Shown here piece by piece: positions 1-7,825 of a stretch of 52,895 nt of DNA; position 1 is the first letter of the stretch, and the number at the start of each line of letters is the position of its first letter. Location: assembly GCA_904419955.1 (NCBI GenBank), contig CAJFTO010000017.1:1-52895 (forward strand), written 5' to 3'. Origin of the DNA: Candidatus Roslinia caecavium (GTDB taxonomy: Bacteria > Bacillota > Clostridia > Monoglobales > Monoglobaceae). A model generated the notes under the pieces. The model ran no database searches and was not told where the DNA came from. It saw only the letters and a list, made by a program, of their open reading frames with translations. The translations under genes were made by a program, and so were the position numbers.

Positions 1-235
1 GCTTCTTAAAATCCAAAAGGTCGCTCTCGCTCACGCCCAGCGCGTCGGCGATCTTGCATATCGTTTCAAGAGAAACTCTCGTGTATAAATTGGCGTTTTC
101 CAGTTTTTGAATAGTGGAAACGCTGACGCTCGCCTTTTCGGCCAGATCCGCCTGCGTCATCAGCCTATATTTACGGTAATACGCTACGTTTAATCCAAGC
201 GCGATCAATTTATCCTTGTACTTAACTTCTATCAT
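1..235 (-). CDS. XRE-family helix-turn-helix regulator, N-terminal part (runs off the window)
   Basis: The reverse strand opens with ATG at 235-233 and stays open to the window edge, giving 78 residues without a stop. A lambda-repressor-like (XRE) helix-turn-helix lies at about residues 12-75: the recognition segment reads MTQADLAEKASVSVSTIQKL, followed by the usual second half (ETICKIADALGVSESDLL). A weak GGGGA ribosome site precedes the start. Such proteins bind operator DNA as dimers; the target cannot be inferred because the C-terminus and downstream genes are outside the window. It could be a stand-alone short regulator or the N-terminus of a longer one. Confidence 0.88.
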   Translation of the reverse strand, partial: MIEVKYKDKLIALGLNVAYYRKYRLMTQADLAEKASVSVSTIQKLENANLYTRVSLETICKIADALGVSESDLLDFKK

Positions 236-497
236 ATAGTTATATTTCCCCGTCTAAATCATTTTTTCTATCGCTACTCGTGTATTTTATTTGAAATGTC
301 TACTCTATTGCTTTAACAGCCGATTAACGAATATACTCATTTTATACTATACAGAAATAAATACGACATCTACCAGATGTCAAATAGAAAAATAATCAAA
401 AATTATAAAAAATAACGGCTTCGCAAGCGTAAAAGAAAACTTTGTCTTCTCCCGCTTACAAAAGCGTTTAAAATCCGCGGCGCTCGTCAAAGCTCTT

Positions 498-529
498 AAA
501 TCCTAATCTTTAATCGCTATTCTCTACGC
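498..529 (+). repeat. Right-end fragment of the dispersed inverted-repeat element (copy E)
   Basis: The sequence reads as the right terminal repeat seen in the fuller copies at 4562-4737 and 18386-18575 (CCTAATC, then CGCTATTC, then CTCTACG). The interior core (ATGGAATAC) is not recognisable beside it, so this is probably a decayed remnant. A similar small piece (CCTAATCCCTAATAACTA) ends at about 733, against the lysR stop codon. Confidence 0.5.
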
Positions 530-555
530 CGTCTCGTTTGTAAATAAATTGTAAA

Positions 556-584
556 TTGACTTAATATGTTGAATACTGTATAAT
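556..584 (+). promoter_or_regulatory. Sigma-A promoter of a short leader RNA
   Basis: TTGACT (556-561), a 17-base spacer and TATAAT (579-584) form a near-consensus promoter. Upstream bases and the -35 (TGTAAATTGACTTAAT) match those of the toxin promoter at 8920-8948 on the other strand, so the two promoters are related copies. Confidence 0.7.
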
Positions 585-590
585 TATAAC

Positions 591-641
591 GCAGTTAAGA
601 GGTAATTGAAGAGCGGGCAGACGCCGCCTGCTTTTTATTTT
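591..641 (+). ncRNA. Short RNA: copy of the toxin-mRNA leader ending in a terminator
   Basis: From the predicted start near 591, the RNA carries GAGGTAATTGAAGAGCGG (599-616), identical over 18 bases to the leader of the candidate toxin mRNA (8887-8904, minus strand). Here it runs at once into a hairpin, GCGGGC (613-618) with GCCTGC (626-631), followed by a T tract. The product would be only about 50 nt, with no open reading frame. It is either the remnant of a second toxin locus or a small RNA of its own. Confidence 0.5.
613..641 (+). terminator. Rho-independent terminator
   Basis: A six-pair stem (GCGGGC/GCCTGC, one G-U pair) with a 7-base loop is followed by TTTTTATTTT. It lies only about 25 nt after the predicted transcription start near 591. 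Confidence 0.65.
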
Positions 642-730
642 GGGTTTCTTTTATCGATCATATCTTAAAACCGCTTAAAATATAAACGCGTATAAACGCG
701 GCGTTTGTTTTCAAGCCTAATCCCTAATAA

Positions 731-1606
731 CTACTCGCCAATCTCAACGTTAGCTTTGCTTAAAAATAATTCCGCGGCTCTTGAAAACGTCTGGTATTTT
801 TTCCATACAAGATCGAAATGGATCTCATAATCCAGATCGAGAGGAATAAAGCAAAGATCGCCGCCTGTGTCGGCGAGCTTGTCGATCCCTATCATGTATC
901 CGACGCCCTCCTCTACCATAAGTCCCGCATTATAGTATAGATTATAAGTCGCGACTATATTCAGCCGGCTCATGTCCTTTTGCAGCCATTTTTGAATGAT
1001 CTTATCTTGCTCGGTTTGTCGCGAAATGATAAGCGGAAGATCCCATATATCCTTTGGGCTTATTACGGTCTTACCGGCAAGACTGCTGTCTTTTCGCGTC
1101 ACGATACCCCATCGCTCCGTGGCCGGCAGTCTGATAAATTCATATTTTGTTATATCGGCCGGCTCTACGAACACGCAGAAATCTAACAAACCTTTGTCAA
1201 GCTTTTCGCTAAGATCGTCGGCGTCGCCGCTGATCAAATGATAATTGACATTGGGGTAATCCGCCTGTATCGTCTTTGCAAGTTTTGCGATCAGACGAAA
1301 AGCGTCCGCCTCTCCGCCGCCTATGTAGATATCGCCGCCTATCTCGGCGTCCGAAAGCGTCATTTCAGCTTTGGTCTTGTCGGCGAGCGCTATCAGTTCT
1401 TCAGCGCGTTTCCTCAAAAGCCGTCCCTCGTTTGTAAGCGAGATCTTTCTGTTCCCGCGTATCATCAAGGTTTTCCCAAACTCCGCTTCCAACTCCATAA
1501 GCTGTCGTGAAAGCGTCGGCTGAGATATGTGCAACGAATTTGCGGCGGCGGTGATATTTTGTTCTCTTGCGACGGCCAGAAAATATCTCAAAACACGCAG
1601 ATCCAT
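731..1606 (-). CDS. LysR-family transcriptional regulator
   Basis: 291 residues, the usual LysR length. An N-terminal winged helix-turn-helix (residues 1-60: FLAVAREQNITAAANSLHIS, then QPTLSRQLMELE) is followed by a periplasmic-binding-like effector domain (about 90-290). I use ATG at 1606 rather than the in-frame ATG at 1615: AAGGAG ends 10 bases before the former but only one base before the latter. The gene is divergent from a three-gene set at 1821-3263, the classic arrangement in which a LysR protein controls itself and its neighbour; an inverted repeat at 1645-1671 is a plausible operator. The effector is unknown. Confidence 0.93.
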   Translation of the reverse strand: MDLRVLRYFLAVAREQNITAAANSLHISQPTLSRQLMELEAEFGKTLMIRGNRKISLTNEGRLLRKRAEELIALADKTKAEMTLSDAEIGGDIYIGGGEADAFRLIAKLAKTIQADYPNVNYHLISGDADDLSEKLDKGLLDFCVFVEPADITKYEFIRLPATERWGIVTRKDSSLAGKTVISPKDIWDLPLIISRQTEQDKIIQKWLQKDMSRLNIVATYNLYYNAGLMVEEGVGYMIGIDKLADTGGDLCFIPLDLDYEIHFDLVWKKYQTFSRAAELFLSKANVEIGE

Positions 1607-1644
1607 AAAAATCATTCTCCTTATTTTTTGTTACTATAGTATAA

Positions 1645-1671
1645 CATGCTTTCGCATAACTTTCAAGCATG
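1645..1671. promoter_or_regulatory. Inverted repeat, candidate LysR operator
   Basis: CATGCTT (1645-1651) and AAGCATG (1665-1671) form a perfect 7-base dyad with a 13-base centre between the divergent lysR and 1821 genes, about 40 bases upstream of the LysR start codon. LysR proteins typically bind imperfect T-N11-A dyads in such positions. Binding is inferred. Confidence 0.45.
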
Positions 1672-1755
1672 ATAAACCAATATCGCTTAATTTTCTGATT
1701 ATCGCTTCCGTAGTACTATAGCTAAACTGAATGGCTTATTATTTATTATAAGTAT

Positions 1756-1784
1756 TAGACATTTTCCTTGCCGCTTATTATACT
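1756..1784 (+). promoter_or_regulatory. Sigma-A promoter for the 1821-3263 genes
   Basis: TAGACA (1756-1761), a 17-base spacer and TATACT (1779-1784). It sits 37 bases before the first start codon, with the candidate LysR dyad upstream. Confidence 0.5.
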
Positions 1785-1820
1785 ATTATCATAAAGAACA
1801 ACGGGAAGGGGCGATTACGA

Positions 1821-2099
1821 ATGGAATATATGAGCGAGAAAAAAATAAGACGGAATTTGATCGACGCGGGCTGCGACGACGCTACGATCTCAGATTTTTT
1901 TAAGCTTACCGACGCCGGCAGGCTTAGGGATCGGAACTTATTATTGCAAAAACACAGGAAAAAGATATTGAACAAGCTTCATGAGCGGCAATATCAGATC
2001 GATTGTCTGGATTATCTTCTTATCCAATTAGAAAAATCAGATAAATTAGAACGGAGGAAAAATTATGAAGAAAATAATATCCGCGTTATTAACACTTAG
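1821..2099 (+). CDS. Small charged helical protein of unknown function
   Basis: 92 residues, with a GGAAGGGG ribosome site 9 bases before the ATG. The sequence is rich in Lys, Arg, Glu and Leu and is probably almost all helix. It begins with a short segment (IRRNLIDAGCDDATISDFFK) that could form a small helical bundle, followed by a long amphipathic helix (residues 35-80) suited to a coiled coil. I do not recognise the family. Its last 35 bases overlap the start of the next gene in another frame, so the two are probably translationally coupled. Its position as first gene of a LysR-divergent set suggests a regulatory or adaptor role, but that is only context. Confidence 0.7.
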   Translation: MEYMSEKKIRRNLIDAGCDDATISDFFKLTDAGRLRDRNLLLQKHRKKILNKLHERQYQIDCLDYLLIQLEKSDKLERRKNYEENNIRVINT

Positions 2100-2556
2100 T
2101 ATAATAACCGTGTTTACAACAGGATGCGCGGCGCAAATACGGTCGGATAATACGGCGGTCGAACCGGTTATTACACTAAGGATAGGCAGTCCGGCAATGA
2201 CTGTGGACGGCGCGGAACGGGAGATCGATCCGGGGCGCGGTACGGCGCCCGTCGTTGAGAACGGAAGGACTCTGCTGCCTGTAAGGGCGGTCGTGGAGGC
2301 GATGGGCGGCGCCGTAGCCTGGGACGATGAGACGAGTACGGTAGTTCTGGCCAAAGACGGTACGGTAATGCTACTCGTGATCGGGAGCCGCGCGGCTTTT
2401 GTGAACGAGGCGAGTTATACGCTGGACGTCGCGCCGGCCATAGCGGGCGACAGAACGATGTTGCCGATACGCTTTATTGCCGAGGGTTTCGGATACGCCG
2501 TAGCCTGGGATGAAGATACGCAAACCGTTACGCTTACGCCGGATGCGCCGGAATGA
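2065..2556 (+). CDS. Copper amine oxidase N-terminal-domain lipoprotein
   Basis: 163 residues. It starts with a lipoprotein-type signal peptide, with a candidate lipid-modified Cys21 (TTGC; the -3 residue is Thr, so the lipobox is relaxed). The rest matches the copper-amine-oxidase N-terminal domain (PF07833 type): two repeats at about 63-97 and 122-158, each with the signature LPVRAVVEAMGG or LPIRFIAEGFG followed by VAWD and TVTL. In Clostridia this domain is a common cell-surface module with no enzyme activity, thought to bind wall or ligand. The AGGAGG ribosome site lies inside the preceding gene. It is probably anchored to the outer face of the membrane. Confidence 0.85.
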   Translation: MKKIISALLTLSIITVFTTGCAAQIRSDNTAVEPVITLRIGSPAMTVDGAEREIDPGRGTAPVVENGRTLLPVRAVVEAMGGAVAWDDETSTVVLAKDGTVMLLVIGSRAAFVNEASYTLDVAPAIAGDRTMLPIRFIAEGFGYAVAWDEDTQTVTLTPDAPE

Positions 2557-2566
2557 GCAAGGCGGT

Positions 2567-2625
2567 CGGTTTAAGCGGCGGCCATGAAATCGGCGTTTGA
2601 ACGTATGAACGGTTTAAGCGGCGGC
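2567..2625 (+). repeat. Two-copy direct repeat in an intergenic gap
   Basis: CGGTTTAAGCGGCGGC occurs at 2567-2582 and again at 2610-2625, offset 43 bases. The sequence after each copy is also similar (a GGCGTTTGAACG-like segment). It fills most of the gap between the lipoprotein and flavoprotein genes; no function is apparent. Confidence 0.6.
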
Positions 2626-2681
2626 AGGATATAACGACGGCATTCGAACGTTCGGCCGATAAGGACAGGAGGAGATAAGAG

Positions 2682-3263
2682 ATGAAAGTATTAGGTATAA
2701 ACGGAAGCGCGAGAAAGGACGGTAACGCCACCCTTTTGATAAACAGAGTTTTTGAAGAATTAAATAAGGCTGGGATCGAAACGGAACTTATACAGCTCGC
2801 GGGACGAACGCTTGGCGGATGCAGAGCCTGTTTCGCCTGCGGCGGTCGTGGAAACTGCGTCCGCGGCGACGACGGTTTCGCGGAGATTTTCGAGAAAATA
2901 AAACAGGCGGACGGCGTTTTATTAGGTTCTCCGGTCTATTCAGCCAACGCGTCCGCCAATATGCAGGCGTTTTTGGAACGGGCGTCGGTAGTCGCGGACT
3001 GCAATCCGGGTCTGATCGCGCATAAAGTCGGAGCCGCCGTCTCGGTTGCTCGCAGAGGCGGAGCGCTTCATGCAGTCGATACTATGAATCATTTTTTCTT
3101 GAATCATGAAATGTATGTAGTCGGCTCGACATATTGGAACATGGCTTACGGGCAGGCGCCGGGCGATGTGAAAAGAGACCGCGAAGGCTTGGAAAACATG
3201 ACGAATCTCGGCAGGAATATGGCGTATTTGATGGAGGCGTTATACGCGTACGTCGGCAGATAG
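2682..3263 (+). CDS. Iron-sulfur flavoprotein (NADPH-dependent FMN reductase fold)
   Basis: 193 residues, with AGGAGG upstream. It has the flavodoxin-like fold of FMN reductases: an FMN-phosphate loop at 6-15 (INGSARKDGN) and a second FMN contact at 82-100 (GSPVYSANASANMQAFLER). Between them, Cys47, Cys50, Cys53 and Cys59 form a CX2CX2CX5C motif, the compact cluster ligand pattern of archaeal and clostridial iron-sulfur flavoproteins (Isf), which carry FMN plus a [4Fe-4S] cluster and pass electrons or detoxify oxygen species. It is the last gene of the LysR-divergent set. The electron donor and acceptor are not evident. Confidence 0.85.
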   Translation: MKVLGINGSARKDGNATLLINRVFEELNKAGIETELIQLAGRTLGGCRACFACGGRGNCVRGDDGFAEIFEKIKQADGVLLGSPVYSANASANMQAFLERASVVADCNPGLIAHKVGAAVSVARRGGALHAVDTMNHFFLNHEMYVVGSTYWNMAYGQAPGDVKRDREGLENMTNLGRNMAYLMEALYAYVGR

Positions 3264-3350
3264 ATGAACGACTCGAGCCGTAGTCTTTTTTAACAATCGA
3301 GCGGTAGGACGCGATAGACGATCCGCTGCATCGTCAATTGTATAGTATAC

Positions 3351-3373
3351 AGACCTTGGAGAGGGTCTATAAA
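3351..3373 (+). promoter_or_regulatory. Candidate promoter with a dyad next to the -10
   Basis: AGACC (3351-3355) and GGTCT (3364-3368) are inverted repeats around TTGGAGAG and abut TATAAA (3368-3373). A dyad lying between -35 and -10 is typical of promoters controlled by MerR-family activators, which often regulate aldo/keto reductases. No MerR gene is in the window and the -35 is unclear. Confidence 0.35.
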
Positions 3374-3405
3374 CACTACTACTTAAAATACGAGGAGATG
3401 ATGAT

Positions 3406-4563
3406 ATGAAAAAAATAACAGCGTTTTTGGCGGCGATCGCGCTGGCCGCTGTTCTTGGTATTTTTGCTTACGCGGCGACGGATGCAAGCATAACCATCGA
3501 AAACGATATAGCGACCGTAACGAACGCGCCCGAAAACAGTACTCTGATAACGGCTTTTTATAATAATAACGAATTATCGGACGTCAGGCTGTTTAAAGGA
3601 AGCGGAACAATCACTGCGGATATTGCGGAAGAAATGTCGGATGCGGATAAGGTGAAGATGTTCTTGTGGGACATGGAAACGTTAGAACCGCTGTCCGAGA
3701 ATATGGAGGTAAGTGTGAATATGGATAATCCCGGAAATTTTAATTTTGAAACGAAAACGGTAACGTTAAACAGCGGTTATGAAATGCCTATAAACGGCTT
3801 GGGAACCTACAGCCTGCACGGCGAGACCTGTATCAATTCGGTAAAATCGGCTCTCGCGAACGGGGTGCGGCTTATAGATACGGCTTCCGCATACGGCAAC
3901 GAGGTCGAGGTTGGACAGGCGATCCGCGAGTCTATGGAGGAGCTCGGGATAAAGCGCGAGGATATATTCGTTATTACAAAGATATATCCCGGAGAGGAGA
4001 TGGCGAATCCGGAAGAGTCGCTGCAGGCGTGCATCGACCGGCTAAATATCGGTTATGTGGATATGGCGCTCCTGCATCACCCCGACCCGAACGACGTCGA
4101 GGCGTACAAGGCTATGGAGCGGTTTGTGGAAGAAGGTAAGATACGTTCCATCGGTCTGTCAAACTGGTACGTGGAAGAGCTTGAGGGGTTTCTGCCGCAG
4201 GTAGATATCGTTCCGGCGCTCGTACAAAATGAAATACATCCGTATTATCAAGAGAACGATGTTATCCCGTATATTCAATCGCTCGGTATAACCGTGCAGG
4301 GCTGGTATCCTCTGGGCGGCAGAGGACACACCGCGGAGCTGTTGGGCGACCCGACGATCTGTGAGATCGCAGATGCGCACGGCGTATCCTCCGCGCAGGT
4401 GATCCTGAGATGGAATCTGCAAAAGGGCGTAGTAGTAATACCCGGCTCCAGCAATCCGGATCATATTAAAGAGAACACGGAACTGTACCATTTCAGCCTG
4501 ACCGACGAGGAGATGGGGCTGATCAACTCGCTCGACCGAGGTGAAAAACACGATTGGTACTAA
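3406..4563 (+). CDS. Secreted aldo/keto reductase with an N-terminal extension
   Basis: 385 residues. Residues 1-23 form a typical Sec signal peptide (MKKITAFLAA, hydrophobic core, AYA cleavage site). Residues 25-108 form a beta-rich domain of unknown type. Residues 115-385 are a complete aldo/keto reductase barrel with the catalytic tetrad Asp158, Tyr163, Lys192 and His224 (DTASAYGNE, VITKIY, LLHHP) and the usual C-terminal cofactor segment (IPGSSNPDHIKEN). These enzymes normally reduce carbonyls with cytosolic NADPH, so an export signal is unexpected. A GAGGAG ribosome site fits the start. The gene converges on lactate dehydrogenase, with repeat copy A filling the gap. Confidence 0.88.
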   Translation: MKKITAFLAAIALAAVLGIFAYAATDASITIENDIATVTNAPENSTLITAFYNNNELSDVRLFKGSGTITADIAEEMSDADKVKMFLWDMETLEPLSENMEVSVNMDNPGNFNFETKTVTLNSGYEMPINGLGTYSLHGETCINSVKSALANGVRLIDTASAYGNEVEVGQAIRESMEELGIKREDIFVITKIYPGEEMANPEESLQACIDRLNIGYVDMALLHHPDPNDVEAYKAMERFVEEGKIRSIGLSNWYVEELEGFLPQVDIVPALVQNEIHPYYQENDVIPYIQSLGITVQGWYPLGGRGHTAELLGDPTICEIADAHGVSSAQVILRWNLQKGVVVIPGSSNPDHIKENTELYHFSLTDEEMGLINSLDRGEKHDWY

Positions 4564-4737
4564 CGTAGAGATTAACGATAGATAATAGCGATTAGGAGCC
4601 TAACACGCTTCTGTAGTCGTAAAACGACGACCATAGCCGCATAGGAAAACATCGTATTCCATTTTCGAAAACATAGCCGTTTGGCGATAAAGAGACAAAT
4701 TTTACCCCATATTCGCTAATCCCTAATCCCTACGTTG
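4562..4737 (-). repeat. Dispersed inverted-repeat (MITE-like) element, copy A
   Basis: About 176 bp between two convergent genes. The ends are imperfect inverted repeats of about 35 bases that begin AACGTAG(A/G)GATTA. Read on the minus strand, the interior holds the family core ATGGAATAC followed by TGTTTTCCTATGCGG, then TTAGGCTCCTAATCGCTATT. The left end overlaps the last base pair of the aldo/keto reductase stop codon and the right end supplies the last codons and stop of ldh. There is no coding capacity. Related copies are at 8505, 16041, 18386 and (fragment) 498. Confidence 0.75.
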
Positions 4738-5680
4738 TCAGCCCTATTTCTTCTATCACATTTTTCAGGTTCTCGGCGGAGGCGGTGAGTTCGGATCTCT
4801 CCTTTGGGCTGAGCGGTATCTCGAGAACTTTTTCTACTCCCGTTCTGCCGAGGATGGACGGAACGCTGAGACTCAGGCCTTCAAGACCGTATTCGCCCTC
4901 TAAGACCGCGGAGACCGGGAGGATCGACTGCTCGTCCTTGACTATACATTCGGATATGCGCGCGACGGCCATCGCTATCCCGTAATAGGTCGCGCCCTTT
5001 CTCTCTATGATCTCGTACGCGCTGTCGCGGACGTTCTCGTATATTTTCCGCATATTTTCCTCGTCGTTCATATATCCTCTCAGCTCGCAGAACGGCGTCA
5101 GGTCTATTCCGGAAATATTGGCGCCGCTCCAGACCGCCAGCTCGCTGTCGCCGTGTTCGCCTATTATCACCGCGTGCACGCTTCTTGCGTCTACGTTCAA
5201 ATGCCGGCTCAGCAGATACTTCAGCCGCGCCGTATCCAAGACCGTTCCCGAGCCGATGACCCGTTCTTTCGGATATCCCGAGATCTTATACGCCGCGTAG
5301 GCGAGCACGTCCACCGGGTTCGATACTATCATGAGTATCCCCTCGAAGTTCCGTTTCACTATCTCCGGGATTATACTTTTTAATATATTTACGTTTTTGC
5401 CTATCAGTTCGAGCCGCGTCTCTCCCGGTTTTTGGTTCGCCCCGGCCGTTATTATTATAAACGAGCAGTCCTTTATATCGTCGTAGCCGCCCGCGTATAT
5501 GTCCATAGACGCGGCGTAGGGCAGTCCGTGGCTCAGATCCATCGCTTCGCCCTCGGCTTTATCCTTATTTACGTCTATCAACACCATCTCGGTGAACAAA
5601 CCCCTTTGCATCAGGCTGAACGCGCACGACGCTCCGACGAAACCGCAGCCTATTATCGCAACCTTTCTCGGATTGATCAT
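4730..5680 (-). CDS. ldh: L-lactate dehydrogenase
   Basis: 316 residues, full length for the family. The cytosolic NAD-dependent enzyme interconverts pyruvate and L-lactate, regenerating NAD+ in fermentation. Visible features: dinucleotide loop GCGFVG (11-16), Asp36 for NAD specificity, Gln83 in ANQKPGETR (glutamine marks lactate rather than malate dehydrogenase), the Asp149/Arg152 pair (DTAR) and catalytic His176 in GEHGDSE. A GGAAGG ribosome site precedes the ATG. The last two Thr codons and TAG lie inside the end of repeat copy A. Upstream on the same strand is glgB, 234 bases away, so the two may be co-transcribed. Confidence 0.96.
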   Translation of the reverse strand: MINPRKVAIIGCGFVGASCAFSLMQRGLFTEMVLIDVNKDKAEGEAMDLSHGLPYAASMDIYAGGYDDIKDCSFIIITAGANQKPGETRLELIGKNVNILKSIIPEIVKRNFEGILMIVSNPVDVLAYAAYKISGYPKERVIGSGTVLDTARLKYLLSRHLNVDARSVHAVIIGEHGDSELAVWSGANISGIDLTPFCELRGYMNDEENMRKIYENVRDSAYEIIERKGATYYGIAMAVARISECIVKDEQSILPVSAVLEGEYGLEGLSLSVPSILGRTGVEKVLEIPLSPKERSELTASAENLKNVIEEIGLTT

Positions 5681-5914
5681 ATCAGCTTTCCTTCCTTTCT
5701 ATTATTACCTTATTGCGTAGATCGCTCTTATAGATCGATAAAATCGTTATTCTTAAAATCGCCTATGAAAAAACAGACTCCCGCATAAACTTAAGAGTTA
5801 TATTAGAGGAACCTGTATTTTCGCGTTATATTTTTTATTTCCAATTCCGAATAATATTATTCATTTATCAGCCCGATCGCGCAAAGTCTATTTACGAAAG
5901 AAAGCCGGCGTCCG

Positions 5915-7717
5915 CTAAACGATCTCGAATATCTGCCCCGAAAACGGCGGCATGTCTATCTCTACTTCGGTTTCGCCGCCCGAATGAGACAGGCGGTAAT
6001 TTATATGTCCGGGCGGAACGCTCCCGCCGAATTCCTCGCTCTCGCTGCAGATAAGTTCGTTTAAATTAACATAGCCGTCCAAGCTAAACGTCCGTTTCTC
6101 GGCGGCCACGTCCGAAAAATTGAGTACGACCAAGTATCTGTTATTCTCGCCGCCCCGCTCGTAAGCGAATACCGCGCGTTCTTTGTCGTCCGCTATAAGC
6201 CACTTGAACATCGCGCTGTTATACTCGCCGCTGTAGAGCGCGGGCGAGTTCTTATAGATATTGTTCAGCCTTATCATATATTGGTGGAAAGACTCGTGGA
6301 GCGGATACCTGTGCAGATCCCAGTCTTGCTCTCTGTACTCCGCCCATTCCCTGAACTGAGCGAACTCGTTCCCCATAAAATTGAGCTTTTTGCCCGGATG
6401 GGTATACATATACAGATACAGCGCCCTCGCCTGCGGGAATTTTTGGTCGTAGTCCCCCCACATCTTCTGGATTATCGTCGCCTTGCCGTGAACGACCTCG
6501 TCGTGAGACAACGGCAGCAGATACAGCTCGTTATAGAAGTACGCCATTGAAAACGTGATCTTGTCCGAGTTATTGGGCCGCGCCATGGGATGCATCCTGA
6601 AATATTCGAGGGTGTCGTTCATCCAGCCCATGTCCCACTTGTAGTCGAAACCCAGCCCGTCGTACTCGACCGGAGCGGTCACCTTGAGGAAGTTCGTCGA
6701 ATCCTCGGCTATTAGCGCCGCCGAAGGATGGCGCTCGTGCAGCCCCTTATTCATATTTGAAATAAACTCTATCGCCTTTTGGTTCACGCCGCGCTTGGGA
6801 TCGCCGAGCCAGAATATTATCCTCGACACCGCGTCCATCCTAAGCCCGTCGAAGTGATACTCGCTCAGCCAGTAGTTCGCCGCCGACTGCAAAAAACTGC
6901 ATACCTCGCCTCTCGCTACGTTGAAATTTATACTGCCCCATTCGCTCTCGCCTACGTCGTTTGGGTATTCGTACAGCTCCGTACCGTCGAACCTCTTCAG
7001 CGCGTAACCGTCCACCGCGAAGTGGACCGGCACGAAATCGAGTATCGCGCCCAGCCCCGCGCCGTGCAGCCTGTCCACCAAATACTGAAGCTGCGCCGCC
7101 GTACCATACCTCGAGGTCGGCGCGTAGAACCCGGTATTTTGATACCCCCACGACTCGTCCGCCGGGTGCTCGCTGAGCGGCATAAATTCGACGTGAGTGT
7201 AGCCGTTTTCAAGCAGATACGGTATCAGAATATCGGCAAGCTCGGCGTAGTTGTACCAGCCGTTTCGGCCGTAGTATGTATTTTCCTTCCACGAGCCTAA
7301 ATGCATCTCGTATATGTTCATCGGCCGGTTATAATTCTTCTCCCGGCCGCTCATCCACTCCGCGTCTGTGAACGTATAGCCGTCCAATCTCCGTATTACC
7401 GAACAATTTCCCGGTCTCAGCTCCATCCCAAAGCCGTAAGGATCGCAGCGATCGGTAAACGAGCCGTCGGGCGTATATATCCTATACTTATACCGGTTCC
7501 ACTCCTCGGCGTCTGAAACCTCGGTCTCGTATATTCTCTCCGAGTCGTCCGGCTCCATCTCAAGCTCCTCCCAATCGGAAAAATCGCCTATGAGGCGGAC
7601 CTTATCGGCGTTCGGAGCGTATACCCTGAATATATATCCGCCGCTTTCCAAAGGATGCGCGCCAAAATACGTATAAGCGTCAAACGCTTCGCCTCCATAA
7701 AATTTATTTATATCCAT
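5915..7717 (-). CDS. glgB: 1,4-alpha-glucan (glycogen) branching enzyme
   Basis: 600 residues. It cuts alpha-1,4 glucan chains and re-attaches them as alpha-1,6 branches during glycogen synthesis. An N-terminal beta-sandwich (CBM48, about 18-105) precedes a GH13 barrel with nucleophile Asp295 (GLRMDAVSRI), acid/base Glu338 (IAEDST) and transition-state stabiliser Asp406 (LSHDEVVHG). The signature NEFAQFREW and a C-terminal all-beta domain follow. The start at 7717 has GGAGG 8 bases upstream; a longer in-frame start at 7768 has no ribosome site. No glgA, glgC or glgP lies in the window, so the rest of the glycogen pathway must be elsewhere. It is divergent from a TetR regulator. Confidence 0.95.
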   Translation of the reverse strand: MDINKFYGGEAFDAYTYFGAHPLESGGYIFRVYAPNADKVRLIGDFSDWEELEMEPDDSERIYETEVSDAEEWNRYKYRIYTPDGSFTDRCDPYGFGMELRPGNCSVIRRLDGYTFTDAEWMSGREKNYNRPMNIYEMHLGSWKENTYYGRNGWYNYAELADILIPYLLENGYTHVEFMPLSEHPADESWGYQNTGFYAPTSRYGTAAQLQYLVDRLHGAGLGAILDFVPVHFAVDGYALKRFDGTELYEYPNDVGESEWGSINFNVARGEVCSFLQSAANYWLSEYHFDGLRMDAVSRIIFWLGDPKRGVNQKAIEFISNMNKGLHERHPSAALIAEDSTNFLKVTAPVEYDGLGFDYKWDMGWMNDTLEYFRMHPMARPNNSDKITFSMAYFYNELYLLPLSHDEVVHGKATIIQKMWGDYDQKFPQARALYLYMYTHPGKKLNFMGNEFAQFREWAEYREQDWDLHRYPLHESFHQYMIRLNNIYKNSPALYSGEYNSAMFKWLIADDKERAVFAYERGGENNRYLVVLNFSDVAAEKRTFSLDGYVNLNELICSESEEFGGSVPPGHINYRLSHSGGETEVEIDMPPFSGQIFEIV

Positions 7718-7796
7718 AAATATGCCTCCTGCTCTTATCTCTGAAACCGCGCTTCTGTTTTTATTCAACTTTACCTAAAACTTAATCTATAAGCGC

Positions 7797-7825
7797 TTGA
7801 CTTTTGTGCATTAATGTACTATAAT
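7797..7825 (+). promoter_or_regulatory. Sigma-A promoter of the TetR-family gene
   Basis: TTGACT (7797-7802), a 17-base spacer and TATAAT (7820-7825). The predicted start near 7832 leaves a leader of about 140 bases before the preferred start codon at 7974. Confidence 0.75.

Noticed and set aside
6779..7300. Antisense frame (173 residues) inside glgB
   Set aside because: Shadow frame without a ribosome site, within a gene whose own motifs are complete.
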